From assembly GCA_003049485.1 (NCBI GenBank), contig PYST01000008.1:1-64000 (forward strand): a DNA stretch of 64,000 nt. The letters are read 5' to 3'. Origin of the DNA: Ophioceras dolichostomum (taxonomy: Eukaryota; Ascomycota; Sordariomycetes; Magnaporthales; Ophioceraceae). The notes under the pieces were generated by a model that did not search any database, was not told the origin of the DNA, and saw only the letters and a program-made list of their open reading frames with translations. The position numbers and the translations under genes were made by a program. Positions 8,418 to 20,704 of the stretch are shown here, one piece after another (the stretch's first letter is position 1; each line of letters begins with the position of its first letter).

Positions 8418-10967
8418 ATGGCTAGCACTCCCGCACCGCAAGGGAGCTTGCGCCAGCGCAACGTTCCCGGTTCGAGCAAGAAGAAAGATGGCCAGTCGAG
8501 CTCGTCCGATATCGACGAGATCGTCAAGACGAACTCACAGTCCCGTCCCGTTGTAGCAAAGCCCGAACGAGACTATCAGGCCACATTCGTCATCATCACC
8601 GCCCTCGCTTTCCTAACGCGATTCTGGGGAATCAGCCATCCGAACGAAGTCGTCTTTGATGAGGTTCACTTTGGCAAGGTGAGGGGATACCTCCTGCTCG
8701 CTCACCGTAGCATCTTTGTCTTCACCCATTGACCTTTGGGGGCCTGCTCTTGCGCCCGTGTCTTTCGCAGTTCGCCTCGTACTACCTCCAAAAAACGTAC
8801 TTCTTCGATGTGCACCCACCATTCGGCAAGCTTCTGTTCGCCTTCATGGGCTGGTTGGTGGGATACGATGGCCACTTCCACTTCGAGAACATTGGCGACT
8901 CTTACATCGTCAACAAGGTGCCCTATGTTGCCTTCCGGTCGCTGCCGGCTCTTCTGGGCGCCCTCACCGTGTCGGTTGTATACCTGATCATGTGGGAGTC
9001 GGGCTACAGCCTGCCGGCATGCATCCTCGCCGCGGGCTTGGTGCTGCTGGACAACGCGCACATTGGGCAGACACGGCTGATCCTGCTGGATGCGACGTTG
9101 ATCTTCGCCTTCGCCTGCGCACTGCTCTGCTACATAAAGTTCTACAAACTGCGCCACGAGCCCTTCTCGCGCAAGTGGTGGAAGTGGCTGATTTTGACGG
9201 GCTTCGCTCTGAGCTGCGACATGTCGACCAAGTACGTCGGCCTCTTCGCTTTCGTCACCATCGGTTCCGCCGTGGTGATCGACCTCTGGGACCTCCTGGA
9301 CATCCGCAGGCGCGGTGGGGCGCTGAGCTTGCCCGATTTCGGCAAGCACTTCGCCGCTCGGGCGTTCGGCCTTATCATTATGCCCTTCATGTTTTACCTG
9401 TTCTGGTTCCAGGTGCACTTTGCAATCCTGACGCGGTCTGGCCCTGGCGACGACTTCATGACCCCAGAGTTCCAGGAGACCCTGAGCGACAACGTCATGC
9501 TGGCCAGTGCGGTCACGATCAACTACTACGACTCGATCACGCTTAAGCACAAGGAGACCAAGGCCTACCTGCATAGCCATGAGGACCGGTACCCCCTGCG
9601 CTACGACGACGGTCGTGTGTCCAGCCAGGGCCAGCAGGTGACTGGCTACCCCTTCAACGATACCAACAACTACTGGCAGATCCTCCCAGCCGATGACATC
9701 CTTGGGGATGAGAGCAAGAAGGTTGAGGGCCGCGTGGTGCACCACCAGGACTTGGTGCGGCTGCGTCACCTGGTTACCAACACGATCCTGCTCTCGCACG
9801 ACGTGGCATCGCCTTACTACCCAACCAACCAGGAGTTCACTACAGTGCCGCCCGCGGAGGCGTATGGCGACAGGCAGGCGGACACGCTCTTTGAAATTCG
9901 GATCGAGAATGGCAAGGCTGGGCAGGAGTTCAAAAGCATAGCCAGCCATTTCAAGCTCATCCACAACCCGAGCAAGGTGGCCATGTGGACGCACACCACT
10001 CCCCTGCCGGAGTGGGGCCACAAGCAGCAGGAGATCAATGGCAACAAGCAAATCGCGCCAAGCTCGAACGTGTGGTTGATCGAGGACATCCCCTCACTAG
10101 AAGCAGATCACCCCCGCCGCGCGAAGCCCGAGCGCCAGGTCAAGACGCTGCCTTTCATGGTCAAGTGGTTCGAGCTGCAACGGTCTATGTTCTGGCACAA
10201 CAACCAGCTCACCTCGAGCCACCCGTACGCGTCGCTGCCGTACCAGTGGCCATTCCTGCTGCGCGGTGTCAGTTTCTGGACCCACAACGACACGCGCCAG
10301 CAGATCTACTTCCTGGGCAACCCTATTGGGTGGTGGATCGCCAGCAGTCTTCTGGCCGTTTATGTCGGCATCGTGGCCGCCGATCAGTTCTCGTTGCGGC
10401 GTGGGGTTGACGCTCTTGACCATCGTGAGTGATGTCTTCTTTATATCCCTTCTAGTTTCCACCCTTTCCCCTGATTCAGGATGAGTACCTAACTGACCAA
10501 CCACCCCCCAACCTTCGTCATCAGGCTCTCGCTCTCGTCTTTACAACTCCACGGGCTTCTTCTTCCTGGCCTGGGCCACACACTACTTCCCCTTCTACGT
10601 TATGGGACGCCAGCTTTTCCTGCACCACTACCTCCCATCGCACCTCTGCTCGACGCTGGTGACAGGCGCCCTGGTCGAGTTCATGTGCAACTCAGACCCG
10701 CCAGAGAACGAGGTGTACACGCCGGCCATCACCACTAAAAATGGCAAGAAGGTGTCTGGCACATCCACGAAGCACCATATCACAGCGCGGGAGCGCTTCG
10801 CAGGCCAGAGCCTCGCCATCACGTGGATCGTCTCCTTTGCCCTTCTTGCGCTCGTCGCCGGCGGTTGGTACTTCTTCCTGCCCCTGACGTACGGCTACCC
10901 CGGCCTGTCGGTCGACGAGGTCGTCGCGCGCAAGTGGCTGGGCTACGATCTTCACTTTGCGAAATAA
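8418..10967 (+). CDS. pmt4: Dolichyl-phosphate-mannose protein O-mannosyltransferase, Pmt4 type
   Basis: ER membrane enzyme that moves mannose from dolichyl-P-mannose to Ser/Thr of secretory proteins; the Pmt4 class prefers membrane-bound clients (family knowledge). Exons 8418-8678, 8771-10424 and 10525-10967, giving 785 residues against about 760 in yeast. The first luminal loop has the conserved Asp-Glu pair (residues 81-82, VVFDEVHFGK) and FDVHPPFGK. Multiple membrane spans follow, then a central luminal MIR region with LLSHDVASPYYPTNQEF, a signature of the Pmt4 class. A C-terminal membrane block has FLHHYLPSHLCS. Both introns have GTGAG donors. The start is ATG 8418 (MASTPAPQG); the frame is open upstream but only with a TTG. 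Confidence 0.95.
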
Positions 10968-11806
10968 GAGAATTTAGCACTTCAGAGCGCACTACATGAC
11001 GAGGGGAGCAAACAGCAAGACGACGGTGATATCTACGAGACAAGGAAAAGGCGTATTTATGAACGCATCTTTCTCAATTGTCGTTTTTGGTGTTGGCTGT
11101 TGCTGTCTGTTTGTTTGTTGTAAGATATAACAAAACAAAAAGGTTGGAAGGGACGGAGGACGTATAGACGGAGATCTCCTAGTACTGTCTACAGATCAAA
11201 ACGCAGAGAGCGGGATGAGATAATTGGCATGTCCCGTGATCGGAACGGAAGCGCCTTAACTGGTACCTGCCTAGGGTAGACGGAAAGGGGGTGGTGTCTG
11301 GACGGCGCTTCTATTCTTGGTAATTTCTTTTGTTTTTATCCCTCTTTGTGATTTCGTCAAAAGCGTTGGAACAACCGAATAAAATGGGAGGCATTGTTCA
11401 TGGCAACAAGGGAGTGAGGATTGGGCTCATACAAAGAGAGATCCTCTCACGCGCATCTTGGTTCTCTGATCAATGGTGAGAAGTGGAATTGCTCCTCTAC
11501 CCCTTTTTGACACCCATCACCATCGACCGACCTTATCAGCAAACCCTTTACAGTTTACCAAATATACAGTTTCTTATACTTATCGATAAGTTCTTACATG
11601 AAAAAATACAAAGAAAATGGTAACGAGCAGAGCGTCTGTGTAACAATGTCCGTAGGTGAGTGGGTATACCGATGGTCGCAGAGATCACTGGATCACTAGG
11701 TCACTGACATGGACGAACCTACAAGCTAGTACCTACCTTCCTACCTAGGTGCCTACCTAACCTAACCGGCCCGCCTGTCGGCATCGTGTGATGCCCAACC
11801 CAAGAA
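10968..11806. other. Convergent intergenic region after pmt4
   Basis: It holds the 3' ends of pmt4 and of the minus-strand gene to the right. A dispersed motif block of CCTACCTAGGTGCCTACC type lies at about 11729-11766. No coding signal. Confidence 0.5.
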
Positions 11807-14157
11807 TCAAGAATCCGGCGTGGCGACCTGGCGCAAAGGCGACTCGCCAGGACGCGTCCACGGCCGCCGCCGCCCCTTTCCGGCCTCCCTGCCGCGACGA
11901 CCTTTGTCCGCCTCTGTCTCCTGCTCACGACGGCGGGGAGGAGAGTCGCGGATCAGCGGGTGCGACAGGTGCGGCGGCAGGAACAGCGATGCCGGTCCTT
12001 TCAGCTTGCCCATCGTGCCCCACAGCCTGGTCTGCCGGATGAGGCGCGAGTCGCGGATGTGCGGCTTCTCTACCTCGAAGAGGAGCGGCGGTGGGGGAGG
12101 CGGAGGGGGACGGCCGCGCGGCTTTGTCGAGGAGGAGGGGGAGGGGATCCTGCTTTTACTACTCCTCCCGCTGGTGCTGTTGCTGTTGCTTGGGGTGCTA
12201 CTGGTGTTATCTGCGGAGCAGCGCCTGTCTTTGGAGGAGGAGTGGGAAGACTTGGACCTAGAAGGCCTGGACTTCGACTTGGCTGCTGCTGAGCTGCGGT
12301 AGTCGCTAGGCAACTGAGGGACGGCTCGAGCCTTAACCCCATGGCGGCCGCCCACTCGATCTTGTTGAAGTGCTGGGCGGCGCGCGGCTCGAAGTAGCCC
12401 ACTGCGCGGGACAGCCTGGGGAGGGCGGCGAGGTATCGGAGCAGGACCGCGTTGCTCTCGTGCTGCTCCCGCTCGTCGCCGGCGTCGGATGCGGATGCGG
12501 ATGCGGATGCGGATGCGGATGCGGATGCAGACGGCGGCGGCGGCAGGCTGAGGAACCGGTGCAGCTTTTCGATGAGGCGCACGTTGGCTGCGGCTCTAGG
12601 GGCGAGCCTGCGCGGTTGCAGGATGATGGCGAGGGCGCGGGCGGCGACCTCGTCGTGCTGCTGCTTGCCCTTGCCGTGGCCGTCGCCGCCGCCCTCTTCG
12701 AGACGCAGCCATGACGGCATGCTTTCCTTCGGCTGGAGGCGGCCTGGGTGAGAGGTCTTGCCTTTTGTGGCGAAGAGGATGCGTTGACGGGCGGACCAGG
12801 ACTGCAGCTGGGGATCGTCGTTGTTCTCTTCTTGCTCGACTTCCGGGTCCTGTGTGGACTGCTCTGTGGGCTGGGCGAGAGCGCCTAGGGCCAGTTTGGA
12901 TGTGAGGGCGGTAACAAACTCGTCGTTTGTCTCCTCATTCGTAGTCCTGTCCACCTCGGCCTCGACCTTGACGTTTTCTCCTGCAGCCTCCCCTTCGCGA
13001 TGGATTGACGACGGCGTTGGGGGTACGGCCGGGCATGTATCCTCATCTTTAGTAGCGCAGACGTCCTCTTCCTCCATGACATTGACGATCTCGGGCGTAC
13101 TTACCTCGTCCTTATCCTCGCCCTTATCCTCGTCCTCGCGTTTACTCGCCACCAGACCCGGGCCGGAAGGCTCTCGTGCGGTGGCCGAAGCGGTAGAGTC
13201 CATTTCAATATTCCCTAACTCCTCCGGAGAATTCGATGTGGAAGCCACGTGCTGATCCAGCGGCGATGCCAGCGTCCCGGAAGCCTCAGCAGCTGCAAAT
13301 CCACCAAGAGTACTCGCCATATCGATATCGATATGGGGATCGAACGAGCCTAGTGTCAGTTCCAGAATAGGAGGGGACTTGGAAGTGGGCGACTGTTGAT
13401 CCTGGCTGGGCACAGAGTTGGCCCTGCCCGGAAGGCCGAAGACATTACCGCGAGGGCTAGTAGGAGTCTGCGATTTTGCCGCTCGATCAGTCTGGGTCCG
13501 TGTGCTCCGCCAACTAAGCTTAATCCCGCTCGTTGTTGCCGGTTGCTGTTTTGGTGGCTGCTGTTTGGCGAACTGTTCAGTCTGCCCCTGAGCCTTAGCC
13601 GGCTCGACATCCACCCCAACACTCCTAGCTGATACGTGTGACTCCAGGGGGGCTAGGGGCCAGTTGAAGACCCAGGGACATATCTCCACGTCCAAACGGC
13701 TGCAGTTGCTTTTATTTGAGCGGGGAGCATGATCAGCTTCCCTCATCAACGGGGACAGTGGTGATTCTGATATTGGATCGGGGGCTGTGGTCTCGGTACT
13801 AAGATGGGAGCGAGCAGACACGAACGGCGCGTCGCTATCTGCAGTTCCCGGTCTCTGGGTTCGCTCCACATCTGTATGGGATGGGTGGCCTCGCTGCCTC
13901 CTCCACCACTGACGGATACCCCTCAGGACGGAAGCCATGTGTTCTAATTGTTTCTGTCCAGCTCGGTTGGCCCAGGAAGACAGACTCTTGAAAGTACACG
14001 AGACCTTGTTGACGTAGTTGCTGCTGGTTTCATCAGTCTGTGCTAAGATGGGCGACGACGGAGTCCGCAGCGTTATAAACTCCTCGCAGACTGCTACAAT
14101 GCCAGCCTGGGAAACAATTACTTCGCTGGCAGGGCTTTGCTGGTGACTCCTTGGCAT
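11807..14157 (-). CDS. Hypothetical protein, long and mostly disordered
   Basis: I do not recognise this family. The main frame is open from 14157 to 12070, but after about 12338 codon use (GC-rich third positions) moves to another frame, open to the stop at 11807. A 44-nt intron at 12294-12337 (GTTAAG...CCGCAG) joins the two in frame, giving 768 residues. An alternative start at ATG 13938 (MASVLRGIRQWW) gives 695. The protein is rich in Ser, Pro, Thr and acidic residues. It has a charged coiled region near the middle, a Ser-Ala run encoded by a hexamer repeat, a compact segment (YFEPRAAQHFNKIEWAAAMG), a Ser/Arg/Lys-rich tail and a better-ordered end (RDSRLIRQTRLWGTMGKLKG). No catalytic motif is seen. 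It is divergent from the next gene. Confidence 0.6.
12486..12527. repeat. (CGGATG)7 microsatellite inside a coding region
   Basis: Seven perfect hexamers. On the minus strand they encode an alternating Ser-Ala run. Length changes would stay in frame. Confidence 0.95.
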
Positions 14158-14652
14158 CACATTGCTCTGGAGGGGAGTTCTTTGTCTAGTCGGCCTTTTT
14201 TCACCCGCTGGCTGGGGTGTTGAAAGAGCGCCAAAGAGCCCCCTCGACCTAACAAGGGAGCAAAGAGAAGTTACGGTCTGGGCCGTGGCTCTTTGTGATG
14301 GCCAAGCCTGTAACAAATTTTGAGAATCATGTGTATAATAACAGCCAAGAAGCCGAAGTTTAAAAGGCGGCACCCTCTTCGCCCCTGTCTCGCAATGGAT
14401 TTTTGGCTTTTCTGTTCTCCTCGCTTCGTATCATAACAGCGTACAGCGTCTCTTCTCTCCGGGATAACGCCGCCCGATAACCCACGATATTGTTCTCGTC
14501 TTCTTCCGCAAGAGCAGGTACTCTTCATCACGGAACAGACAGCAAAACCGCTATTGGTACATCACATACCATCGGAGGCATGTGTAGGTCCATCAACATC
14601 CACATAGACATCCTTAACCTCATCTCCTCCTCTCGCGCTTTGGCAGCTAACA
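14158..14652. promoter_or_regulatory. Divergent intergenic region
   Basis: About 0.5 kb between two outward-facing genes, so it should contain both promoters. The minus frame stays open to 14373 but only with non-ATG starts. I identify no clear TATA box or known site. Confidence 0.4.
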
Positions 14653-15567
14653 ATGGGCAAATCTTCAGGCGTCAACTTATACTTTTTCTGCCCACGCTGC
14701 TGGAAGCGTACCCCGGGCTGGAGGGAGGACTGCAGAAGCAGAGGCTGCCTCGCCGCGTTGTGGAGCCCAGAGTGTAGAGGAGTGAGTGAACGGATCGAAG
14801 ACCGCACATGTCAGAGCTGTGCGGGCAAAAGCAGTCAGCCGCAACGTGGACCCGGCAGGCCAACAGTCTCGGAGCAGTACCGGCACACCCAGGGGCAGCC
14901 GGGACCCAGGCAGCCTTCACGATCACAAAGCCATCACGACCGAAATCAGCGGTGGCCGCAACAACCGCAACAACCGCAACAGCCACAACTGCCGCAACAA
15001 CTGCCGCAGCAGCAACGACAGCAACAACCACGCCCTCAGCAAAGGGGACAGCATATGAGCGGACAGGCTCAAGGGCAACGGCCGGGATTTGGGAATCCCT
15101 CAACTCCTGCCCAACCCAGGCCTCCTGCGGCATATAGGTCAAACGGGAGGCAGGGACATCAAGCATCGCAACCGCCGCAGCCTGCCCGACTCAAAACGAA
15201 GCCTCGGCCCCTAGACCAGCCGCCACTGCGAGCTCAGCAAAGAGGTAATATCCCAAGGACCGTGAGTGAAAGCAGAGACAGTCTATACTTATCGAAGGCC
15301 GACGCTAGCATGTTCTCATCCATGCCGTCTTGGGATCCAGAGTTGAGGCAGCACTTCGATCGTCACGTTGAACCTCCGCGGCGTCCACAGCCGGCGAGGA
15401 TGGCCACGGGACACAATAGCCGCCGCGGGCCTCCGCCTCCACTACGCCGGGTTCCCACGAGTGGCGGCCGGGGCGACCCGCAGCAGGTGTCACCGGTGAG
15501 TCCGGTATCCAGTTACTCCGCACCCTCTCGGGTGAGCGTGCTTGGCGGCGGCCAGTTCGGAGTATAA
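14653..15567 (+). CDS. Hypothetical Cys-rich/Gln-rich protein
   Basis: Unrecognised; 304 residues without an intron, ATG at 14653. The N-terminus has CPRC at 13-16, single Cys at 27, 32 and 41, and CQSC at 53-56, an arrangement that could bind zinc. The middle (about 95-140) is a Gln/Pro run from imperfect CAA/CAG/CCG repeats. The rest is basic and Pro/Arg-rich. A short better-ordered segment (SMFSSMPSWDPELRQHFDRH) sits near 215-235. No membrane segment or signal peptide. The head of the protein suggests a small metal-binding module with a disordered tail; the function is not known. Confidence 0.55.
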   Translation: MGKSSGVNLYFFCPRCWKRTPGWREDCRSRGCLAALWSPECRGVSERIEDRTCQSCAGKSSQPQRGPGRPTVSEQYRHTQGQPGPRQPSRSQSHHDRNQRWPQQPQQPQQPQLPQQLPQQQRQQQPRPQQRGQHMSGQAQGQRPGFGNPSTPAQPRPPAAYRSNGRQGHQASQPPQPARLKTKPRPLDQPPLRAQQRGNIPRTVSESRDSLYLSKADASMFSSMPSWDPELRQHFDRHVEPPRRPQPARMATGHNSRRGPPPPLRRVPTSGGRGDPQQVSPVSPVSSYSAPSRVSVLGGGQFGV

Positions 15568-16202
15568 CAGGTAGGGCACTCGAACCTACATGCAGTTGAT
15601 GCCTGAGAGATGGCCGATGGATGAACGATATCAACCTCACACCAGTCGCCGGGCCATGATCTCGTAACCCTCATAGAGCTGATGTAAGTGGCTGGCAGGC
15701 AGATGTGAAGTGAAACACCCCTGAGCATCACCCCGGCGTAGGCAACATGGAAAAGAAAGAGAGAATAAAAATATGGAGAGAGACGAAAGGAGGAAAGGGG
15801 GTGTGATTGCTAGTTTGCAGGCAGCCGGAATACGGAAACGTCCTGGACGTACGAGACGATTCGTGTTGCTCTGGACGAGCAACGACCAAGGACAAGAAAG
15901 AATGGGAACGTTGAGGCATCTCTCTAATACAATGATAATTATATCTCGTTCTACAATGAAAAAAAAAAAACGAGTCCCGAGCAAGGGACTACTCAAGTTG
16001 TAAATGCCGCGAATGGAACCGGTCAACCAGGAAAAGCAACAAATACAACAGACAGCAAAGAGAACTGGGGTCGAGTTAGGCTCAGCCTGCGTGCGGGAAC
16101 AACCTCCCGGCTGAGGCGGCGTCGTTGTAAGCTTTGGCTATTGTAGGGAGCTTCCGCCTTCCCGGCACATATCAAAGAAGATTGGTCACTGTCGGTGCGT
16201 AG

Positions 16203-16230
16203 CTAGGTAGGTAGGTACCTAGGTAGGTAG
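16203..16230. repeat. Palindromic TAGGTA/TACCTA motif block
   Basis: A near-perfect palindrome centred on GGTACCTAGG. Related blocks occur at about 11729-11766, 29974-29999 (inside an mph1 intron), 63544-63559, 63772-63815 and 63970-64000. Confidence 0.8.
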
Positions 16231-19200
16231 TCGACAATGAAAACCTCTCCTTCTCTTACTCGAGGGGACATGCTATTCATGATGCGCGTGGGCTTTTCAT
16301 TTCACCGAGTCTTCAGGACTGAAGACTCGAAGACAGACTCCCTCGACCCTGCCGAGCGGGGACCGTGATAGGCTAACAGGCCGACGAGAAGGGAGCACGG
16401 AGGAGGAACACGATCTTGGTTTAGGTAGCTCCGACAAAAAAATGTCGGTACCTGATTTCTGGGTGGGGATAACCTTTCTGTCGGCCCCAACAAAGGACAA
16501 ACAAGCATTGATAATGGAAGCAACATGTACCGGGGGAGGAAAAAAACCTCACGCAGGAGCAGGAAGCTATGACGACCAAGCTGCCCAACACGGGTTTGGA
16601 AACTCGGCGACCTGCCTCCATAGCAGCAGCCTGACCTAGCTCAACTAGACCACGACCACCACGCCGTGATTACACGAGAGGAGGAACGGGCACAAGCTGA
16701 GCTTTCTTGCTGTTGCTTGAGAAAGCCAAGCAAAGCACCACATTAGGCAATTCAATATTGAGTTACCTAACTGTCCAGTGTCCACCCAGATACGCAAACC
16801 CACCTTCCCGCCCGCCGCTGGAGAGGCACGTAATGTCGTCGTGGATTGGTCCCCCCAGGCTTCACGATTCTCTGCCCTCCTATTCGTCGGGCGCAAAATA
16901 AAAAAAAGAGTTAGGTAGGGACCCGAGATGCGCCGGCTGGAATGCTGGTGGTGGGAAGGGCGAAAGGGCGCTCTCTCTCTCTCTCACTTGTGAGGAGAAA
17001 GAAACACGAATCGGGTTTCCGAATTGAGACAGACGAGACACTTGTTCGTAATTGGGGGTTACGTGTCCCAACTCCCAAGAGACAGAGACAGGAATAGAGC
17101 GCGAGCCAGTTTGGTGGTTGTTGCGTCGCATCCCCGTCCTAGGACGGCGGTCAGTCATCGGTTCAATCAATCAGTCCATCACATTCCAAGGACTTCCTCG
17201 TGGCCTTTTTTTTTCAGCTCTAATGCTCGCCCAGTCGCACAGGGGAAGAAGAATTGATTCCAGCGATTTCAGGTTGGTCGAAGGTGAGGAGTCACCCGGC
17301 GCAAGCTTTCGGGGAAGACAAGGATCTTCCTGGTCCCCTCTTCGCGGTTCGCACTCACATCCCTCCAACGTGGCCAGCGACTCGCTGGCGGGTCTCTTCT
17401 CTTCCCGAAGATCTCCGGTGATGTGAGGAACCGCCGCCGCTGGGATGAATGACTGATTGATTGGACTGGGCGCCAAGAAAATGCGGGCATAGGCGGACTT
17501 CTCCCTCCCCCTGTTCTCCAGCCCTACGAGCAGGGGATACCCAAACAGTTTGCTGTTGCGTCGTCGCTCATCATGACGGGAGCAGCGCTCGAACCATCCA
17601 TCCAATCATCCAACCGTTTTCCACACACCGCAACGCGCAACACGCAGCTCGCGCATCACCAACTACTGAGCAGCAGGGAACATGCGCACAAAAGAAGACC
17701 AGCCTGCATGACGTCGCTGGCGAATGATAGGTCGGAAACAGACAAGACAGACCGATGGCCCTTTTTGCCTCGAAATCGCCTGTTTCGCTGCACTCCTCCG
17801 TGCTCCGTATCCCCCGTTCCCCTCCCTTCCAACCACTCGTTTCCCTTCCTTTCCTTCTCCGTCTCTGCTAGTCTGCATTCCACATCGTACATCGTGGGGG
17901 ACCCCATGATGATGACTTCGTCCCGCCGCCACCACCACCACCACCCAGTCCACCAGTCCGCGGCTTACATAAAAATTGGATCAAGAAATAGAACACGCCC
18001 TTCTGTGGGTGGACAGGCAGCGGGGGCGAGCGAGCAGGCGGCCACTATTCAGGTCTGTGTGATGATGGTACAGAGGCGGGGAATGGGAGGGAGGGAGAGA
18101 ATAGAGAGAGAGAGAATAGCATGCATGCAGTCGACCGGCAACAGACCACCCAACCGACTGCCAAAATAACAGCGGAAGAGAAAGAAGAATTCTCTTTTCT
18201 TCTCCTTCTTTTCCCTGTGCGGTAGGGTAGCTCGTTCGACGAGACGAGTGGCCCATGCGGGTGATGGGCTGCGACGGCCGCATCTCGAGAGGCCAGCCGA
18301 GTGGTGGCTGTGAGGGCGCCGCCTCTTCTTGCTTGCCCGTTAGAACTGGACACGCAGGGCACGCTGCAACGGACACACTGGCAAACGGCGGGCTCGATCA
18401 ACTGGACACCCGCCGCTGGGACCACGGGTGGGCGAGCAAGCGGGGTCCGCCCCTCCAACTTCGAGAAGGATTGTCGCCCAATCAAACTGGTGGTTGAGGG
18501 TAAGTCTCTGAAAGTGGCGGCCATTGCATTCCATCGCAAAGAAGAGAACACGCTGTGTGTGTCTCGACGAGGCTGGCTACCCGACAGATCACAAGATCTA
18601 ATCTTTTGCTGTGTGTCATTCACCAATTCATTGCCTTCGAGTGGTTGGGTTTCCACCCCGCCGCTTTCTTTTTCTTTGTTTTACTATCGATTTTTTTCCA
18701 GAATTAATTGTTATCAGTCTGCTTTCTTTTGGTTTTATTAAGGTTCTATTCTGTTCCGACGCTCGACTGCTAAAAGTCAAGGATCTTGAATCTTAAGGTT
18801 GTGCCGGCCACCTGCCGTGACCGTTGGCGCCACACCTCACTGGCCAAGACCCGTTGTGGAAAGTGGAAAGCAAATATGAAGAGGGGCGGGAGAGAGGCGG
18901 TGCGGAGAGCAGACAAGAAGACGTGTTCTCTCATCAATCTAATGCTTCTCTGTGGTTCGGTCTACTTCCCGTCAAAAGTTCCGGCCTCAGGCCGGTGTGC
19001 GTCAGAGCAATCTGCATAGAAAGGGAAGTTCTGCACCATGTCAGCAATTTCTGGAGCTGATGGTGTCTGCTAGACCGCGACCTTGGCGGCACTTATGCAT
19101 ACCGAGCTTCTCTCTCATGGAACGACCCATCAACTCTGAAGTGACTCTCCATCTGTTTGTCTCTCCGTCTTGCAGCTTTGTCTGAGACACCTGAGACAAA

Positions 19201-19276
19201 ACAAGATGGAATATGTCCTTGGAGCCTCCCGTCCGCTAGAAACAAAGAGACTGATTGGACGAGACCCGCAAATGTC

Positions 19277-19298
19277 TTTTTTTTTTTTTTTTTTTTTT
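19277..19298. repeat. T22 homopolymer
   Basis: An uninterrupted run of 22 T in a gene-free region; its length is likely to be variable. Confidence 0.95.
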
Positions 19299-20704
19299 GC
19301 TCTCTGCCTCTCTCGTCGAATCTGGAGGGAACTGCAGAGAGATGGGACCACAGAGAGATCTCGGGAGGTCATTGGCAAACTTGACCTAGCAGAGGCTCAA
19401 CTCCTCGCCAATGCCACCCGCCAGCGGTACCCTGAGTACCGTGTACCGTCTGACCCTCGTGGAGGTACATGCTACAAATCGTCCCACGCTTTCTCCAGGC
19501 TGTTCGGTCTGAAGATCCCATGTTACGAGGACTTCGGAAGGCTCGGCCTCGCTGCAGGGGTGGAGCCACCTGAGGGATTCGGCTGGGACTGGGGAGGCGT
19601 AGCAACGCGCTAAGCCGATTCGGGGCGAGATTTAGGCAGCCGTCTTGACTTCTGCGCTTCACCAACATCTTTCATCAGCAATCCCCTTCCAAGTTGCCGC
19701 TCGCTCGTCATCCTTCACTCTCTTTTTTTCTCTCCTCAACTCTGGTCACCTTTCCCTGAGGCCGCCTTCTGCACGACCCGGTCTCCCTGCGTCCGTTGTT
19801 GCTTCTGCTTGTTTTATTGATTGTGGGAATTCACGGGTTGTGTTCGTGTGGTCCGGTGTGGGTTTCCCCCCTCTTCTCGTCCGTTCGTCGTTTGTGATCT
19901 GCCCAATATATCTCCCAGCCTACAGCCCTGAGCCGGAGGCTCGCAATTGCCTCGCTCTTCTTTCCTCTTCCCACGCAACAGAATCGCGAGCCGTCCTGAT
20001 TGTTGCGTCCCGGACTCTTCCTCATTCCCGAACGCTTGTGTTTTCGATTCCGTTTCGCATCTTCCTCGTAGCGTGCGACTCGGCTTTACTTTTTGTTTTC
20101 CTTTTTTTTCGCCTTTTGCTTCACTCAACCCACGCCCTTGGTGTTCGTTCGCCACTGTTTGCCTGGGTCTCGAGGGTAGGCCAAAAGTTGACGGACGGTC
20201 CGCCTTTCGGTCTCGACCCAACCCGCGCACTGTAAGAGATCGCCTTCTTTTCCTCCCTTGCTCATACCCCCTCTTTCCTCTTTACACTCTTACCCGGGCC
20301 TCTTGTTCGCCCCAAACCACCCGTCCCCTCTTTTCGCTTTTCCACCGAACGATAAGGGTGGTTTCTCGACCAATCCAAGCTGGGAGCTTTCGTCACGTCA
20401 CGTCCTCCCTGTATTGAATCCCCCCTATCCAGCCATCCATGCAAAGACTATCCAGGGGGTGAGAACGGACGGAGCGTGTGACTCACACGCTACATGCACT
20501 TCACTCCTCTCTCATACACACATGCATACCACCCGCGCTCAGCCTTATGAGGACCGAAGGACCAAGAGAGTCCTATCAAGTCAAGGGACGCCCAGTACTG
20601 ATCCGACTTACCGCCACAGTATTCACTGCCCACCTGCTCTTTGATCTTAAGCATACTGGCTAGGAGGGTCCCACCCCGCACTTTTGTTCATTCAAAAAGT
20701 CAAC

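Larger units (their letters stand above)
15568..20704. other. 5.1-kb gap upstream of the C2H2 gene
   Basis: No convincing gene. It contains a palindromic TAGGTAGGTACCTAGGTAGG block at 16203-16230, a TC run near 16972, a T22 run at 19277, and several pyrimidine-rich tracts (about 17780-17880, 19690-19790, 20230-20340). Possible splice signals (GTAAGT at 18500; pyrimidine-CAG near 18700 and 19176) would fit a long spliced 5' leader of the zinc-finger gene. A short protein-like frame at 19380-19612 is discussed in the findings. Confidence 0.45.

Noticed and set aside
8702..10051. 449-codon minus-strand frame opposite pmt4
   Set aside because: It is the mirror of a GC-rich coding exon; no ATG or domain support, and the plus strand is clearly Pmt4.
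11820..12302. Plus-strand 160-codon frame with poly-Gly and poly-Leu
   Set aside because: Mirror of the proline/serine-rich C-terminus of the minus-strand hypothetical gene.
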